This document shows positions 62,475 to 64,000 of a stretch of DNA of 64,000 bases, piece by piece. Each line of letters starts with the position of its first letter. The stretch's first letter is position 1. The notes under the pieces were generated by a model, which was not told the origin of the DNA, made no database searches, and was given only the letters and a program-made list of their open reading frames with translations. This DNA is from Tetrahymena elliotti 4EA (Eukaryota > Ciliophora > Oligohymenophorea > Hymenostomatida > Tetrahymenidae): the NCBI GenBank assembly GCA_000231825.2, contig JH720305.1, forward strand, positions 97,949-161,948, given 5' to 3'. Both the position numbers and the translations under genes were made by a program.

Positions 62475-63383
62475 AACAAATAAAATTATAATGATAATAA
62501 TTCCAAAAACATTTAAAATATAGAAACCTTTGATTCTTTTATTATAATTATTTAAGTTATTTAAAAAGCTATCAAGAAAATTGTATGATATTTTTTATTT
62601 ATTATTTATTAATCTATCTATCTATCTTTCTTACGAACTATTTATTTTTAAGACATCTAAAATCTCATTTTTGAGATAAGAAAATACACATCAATTCTAT
62701 TTAAAAAATTATTATTTTTTGTATATTATGTAATATTTTATTCAAATTTTATATAATTCAAACATCTGCTATTTTATCAATTAAAATTATATTTTATACT
62801 TTCACCATTTATTTTTTTATTTAAAAAATTTTTTAAGTTAAGATAGGTAGAAATTTAGATTTTGTTTGAGAGAGCTTACAGTAAATAATAAAATAAAGTG
62901 TGATAAATTTTTGCATAAACTAATTGTATTTTAAAATAAAATTTTATATTTAAGTAACATACTAAAGGTATTTCATAGATTTTTCTTTGAAAGATAAAAA
63001 ATAGTAGAATTAGTTGGGAATAAGAATAGGATTATTTAAGATTTTAAAACAGGATATTTGATATATAATGAATCAAATTTATAAGATAAGGAGAGGGTTA
63101 TTGAGTTTACAAGTAATTACATAAATACAATAGCAATATGGTAATTATAAAATATTATTTTTTTATCAAAAATTTAATGGAAAGCTTGGAGGAGAGAAAT
63201 ATTTGAAGGGCACTTCAAAGTAAGGAGTCAAGAGAATGTAATAAATTATAAAAAATTGCATAATTGTAAATAATATAATTGAAAAGAAATAAAGATATTT
63301 GAATAATTATTAATATTAAAGTTTAAATTGATAGAAAAAAATTTTTTTGGTCAATCAAAAAAACATTTAATATAAAATTTAAG
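62475..63383. other. Intergenic between two channel paralogs
   Basis: AT-rich. A frame from about 63068 opens MNQIYKIRRG and stays open about 80 codons, but has no family features; I treat it as chance. The promoter of the downstream channel should lie here. Confidence 0.5.
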
Positions 63384-64000
63384 ATGATTTCAGATGATAA
63401 TTCAATAAACGCTTGTAACAAAAAATAGTTGTATTAATATTAGAATGGATTACATAAAGAAAATAGTAGCTCATTCTATTAGGGAATATATTCGCATGAA
63501 TAAAGTGATTTAAATATAAACCAGATAGAGAAAAAGAGCTAAACACCTTAAGGATAGTAATGCTATGATTCATTTTCTTAAAGGTTGATTTAATTTGACT
63601 AGGATAACTTTTAATCGAAAACGAATGGCTAGGCGAGTTCTAGCAATTTTATTGGAAAGATTTAAGAGAGAAGGCATATGTCTTATGTTAAAACAAGGAT
63701 GGGAAGGTATAGCGAAGAAGATTTACCAACAAATTAATTGAAGCATTAATCATTTTTAAGAAAAGTGTTTAACAAGGTAAAGATTTCTCTAAAAGTTAAG
63801 GCTTTCATCAATAAAATGATGTCGCTTACTTAAATTTAAAAGTACAGAGTTTTCAATGAAAATCCTATTTTTTTTCATTTAATTAATGACAAGGCTACTT
63901 ACTAGAGTAAATAGCTGCTTCAAGGTAAAATTGGTTAAGATAGGGATAATAGCATGCAAAAAATATTAAACTCTAAAGAATAATAGACATAAAAACCTCA
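63384..64000 (+). CDS. N-terminal part of a second CNBD K+ channel paralog (partial)
   Basis: Open from ATG 63384 to the window edge (about 205 codons). After a polar N terminus (MISDDNSINACNKKQL) it has the segment FLRKVFNKVKISLKVKAFIN, then FHLINDKATYQSKQ. This parallels MRSMFKKMRLQFYLKKF and FHIFNDKSAFFNSK at about residues 160-210 of the upstream channel. These are typical pre-S1 segments of ciliate CNBD channels. Transmembrane and binding domains lie outside the window, so the assignment rests on similarity to the neighbour. Same strand, about 0.9 kb downstream: a tandem duplication. Confidence 0.7.

Noticed and set aside
63068..63312. About 80-codon frame opening MNQIYKIRRG before the second channel gene
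   Set aside because: No recognisable motif and AT-coded residues; ends at TGA before the clear channel start at 63384.

Overview
This window looks like macronuclear DNA of an oligohymenophorean ciliate, most likely Tetrahymena or a close relative. It is very AT-rich. Long conserved reading frames appear only when TAA and TAG are read as glutamine and TGA is the only stop. Introns are short, AT-rich and bounded by GTAA...TAG/AAG. No bacterial operons, CRISPR arrays or insertion sequences were seen. All exon structures are hand-derived from frame, splice consensus and protein-family fit.

Layout. (1) 1-2.8 kb: 3' end of a secreted serine carboxypeptidase and a small coiled-coil protein. (2) 3.9-20 kb: an expanding family of cysteine-rich, type I membrane proteins (1417, 686 and 828 aa). 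The second lacks its signal peptide. Copies two and three lie in a segmental duplication that also carries the 3' end of a convergent multi-span membrane gene, intact at 18.4-20.0 kb and a truncated relic at 12.7-13.2 kb. (3) 20.5-35.5 kb: a hypothetical gene, a nine-exon secreted alpha-amylase, a coiled-coil protein, a secreted PSI-type acidic protein, a 64-aa membrane protein and a cytosolic Fe-S scaffold ATPase (Nbp35/NUBP1 type) whose N-terminal cluster motif is repeated seven times. (4) 37-47 kb: Elongator subunit ELP2, a formin with a non-canonical FH1, a glutaredoxin-like protein and a tRNA-Arg(CCG). (5) 47.5-53.8 kb, minus strand: an XRCC3-like RAD51 paralog with an apparent one-base frameshift next to a degenerate Walker A, then a Q/N/S-rich coiled-coil protein probably interrupted by a 653-nt intron. 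(6) 55-64 kb: a lone C-terminal half of importin beta with a duplicated promoter and start region, then two tandem cyclic-nucleotide-binding K+ channel genes, the second cut by the window edge.

The genes do not form one pathway. The window mixes housekeeping genes (Fe-S assembly, tRNA modification, recombination, actin nucleation, tRNA) with lineage-specific families (cysteine-rich surface proteins, CNBD channels, secreted hydrolases). The most unusual feature is the seven-fold Fe-S motif array on the Nbp35-type ATPase. The clearest signs of recent evolution are the duplicated surface-protein locus with a promoter joined to mid-gene sequence, and the duplicated 5' region of the importin fragment.
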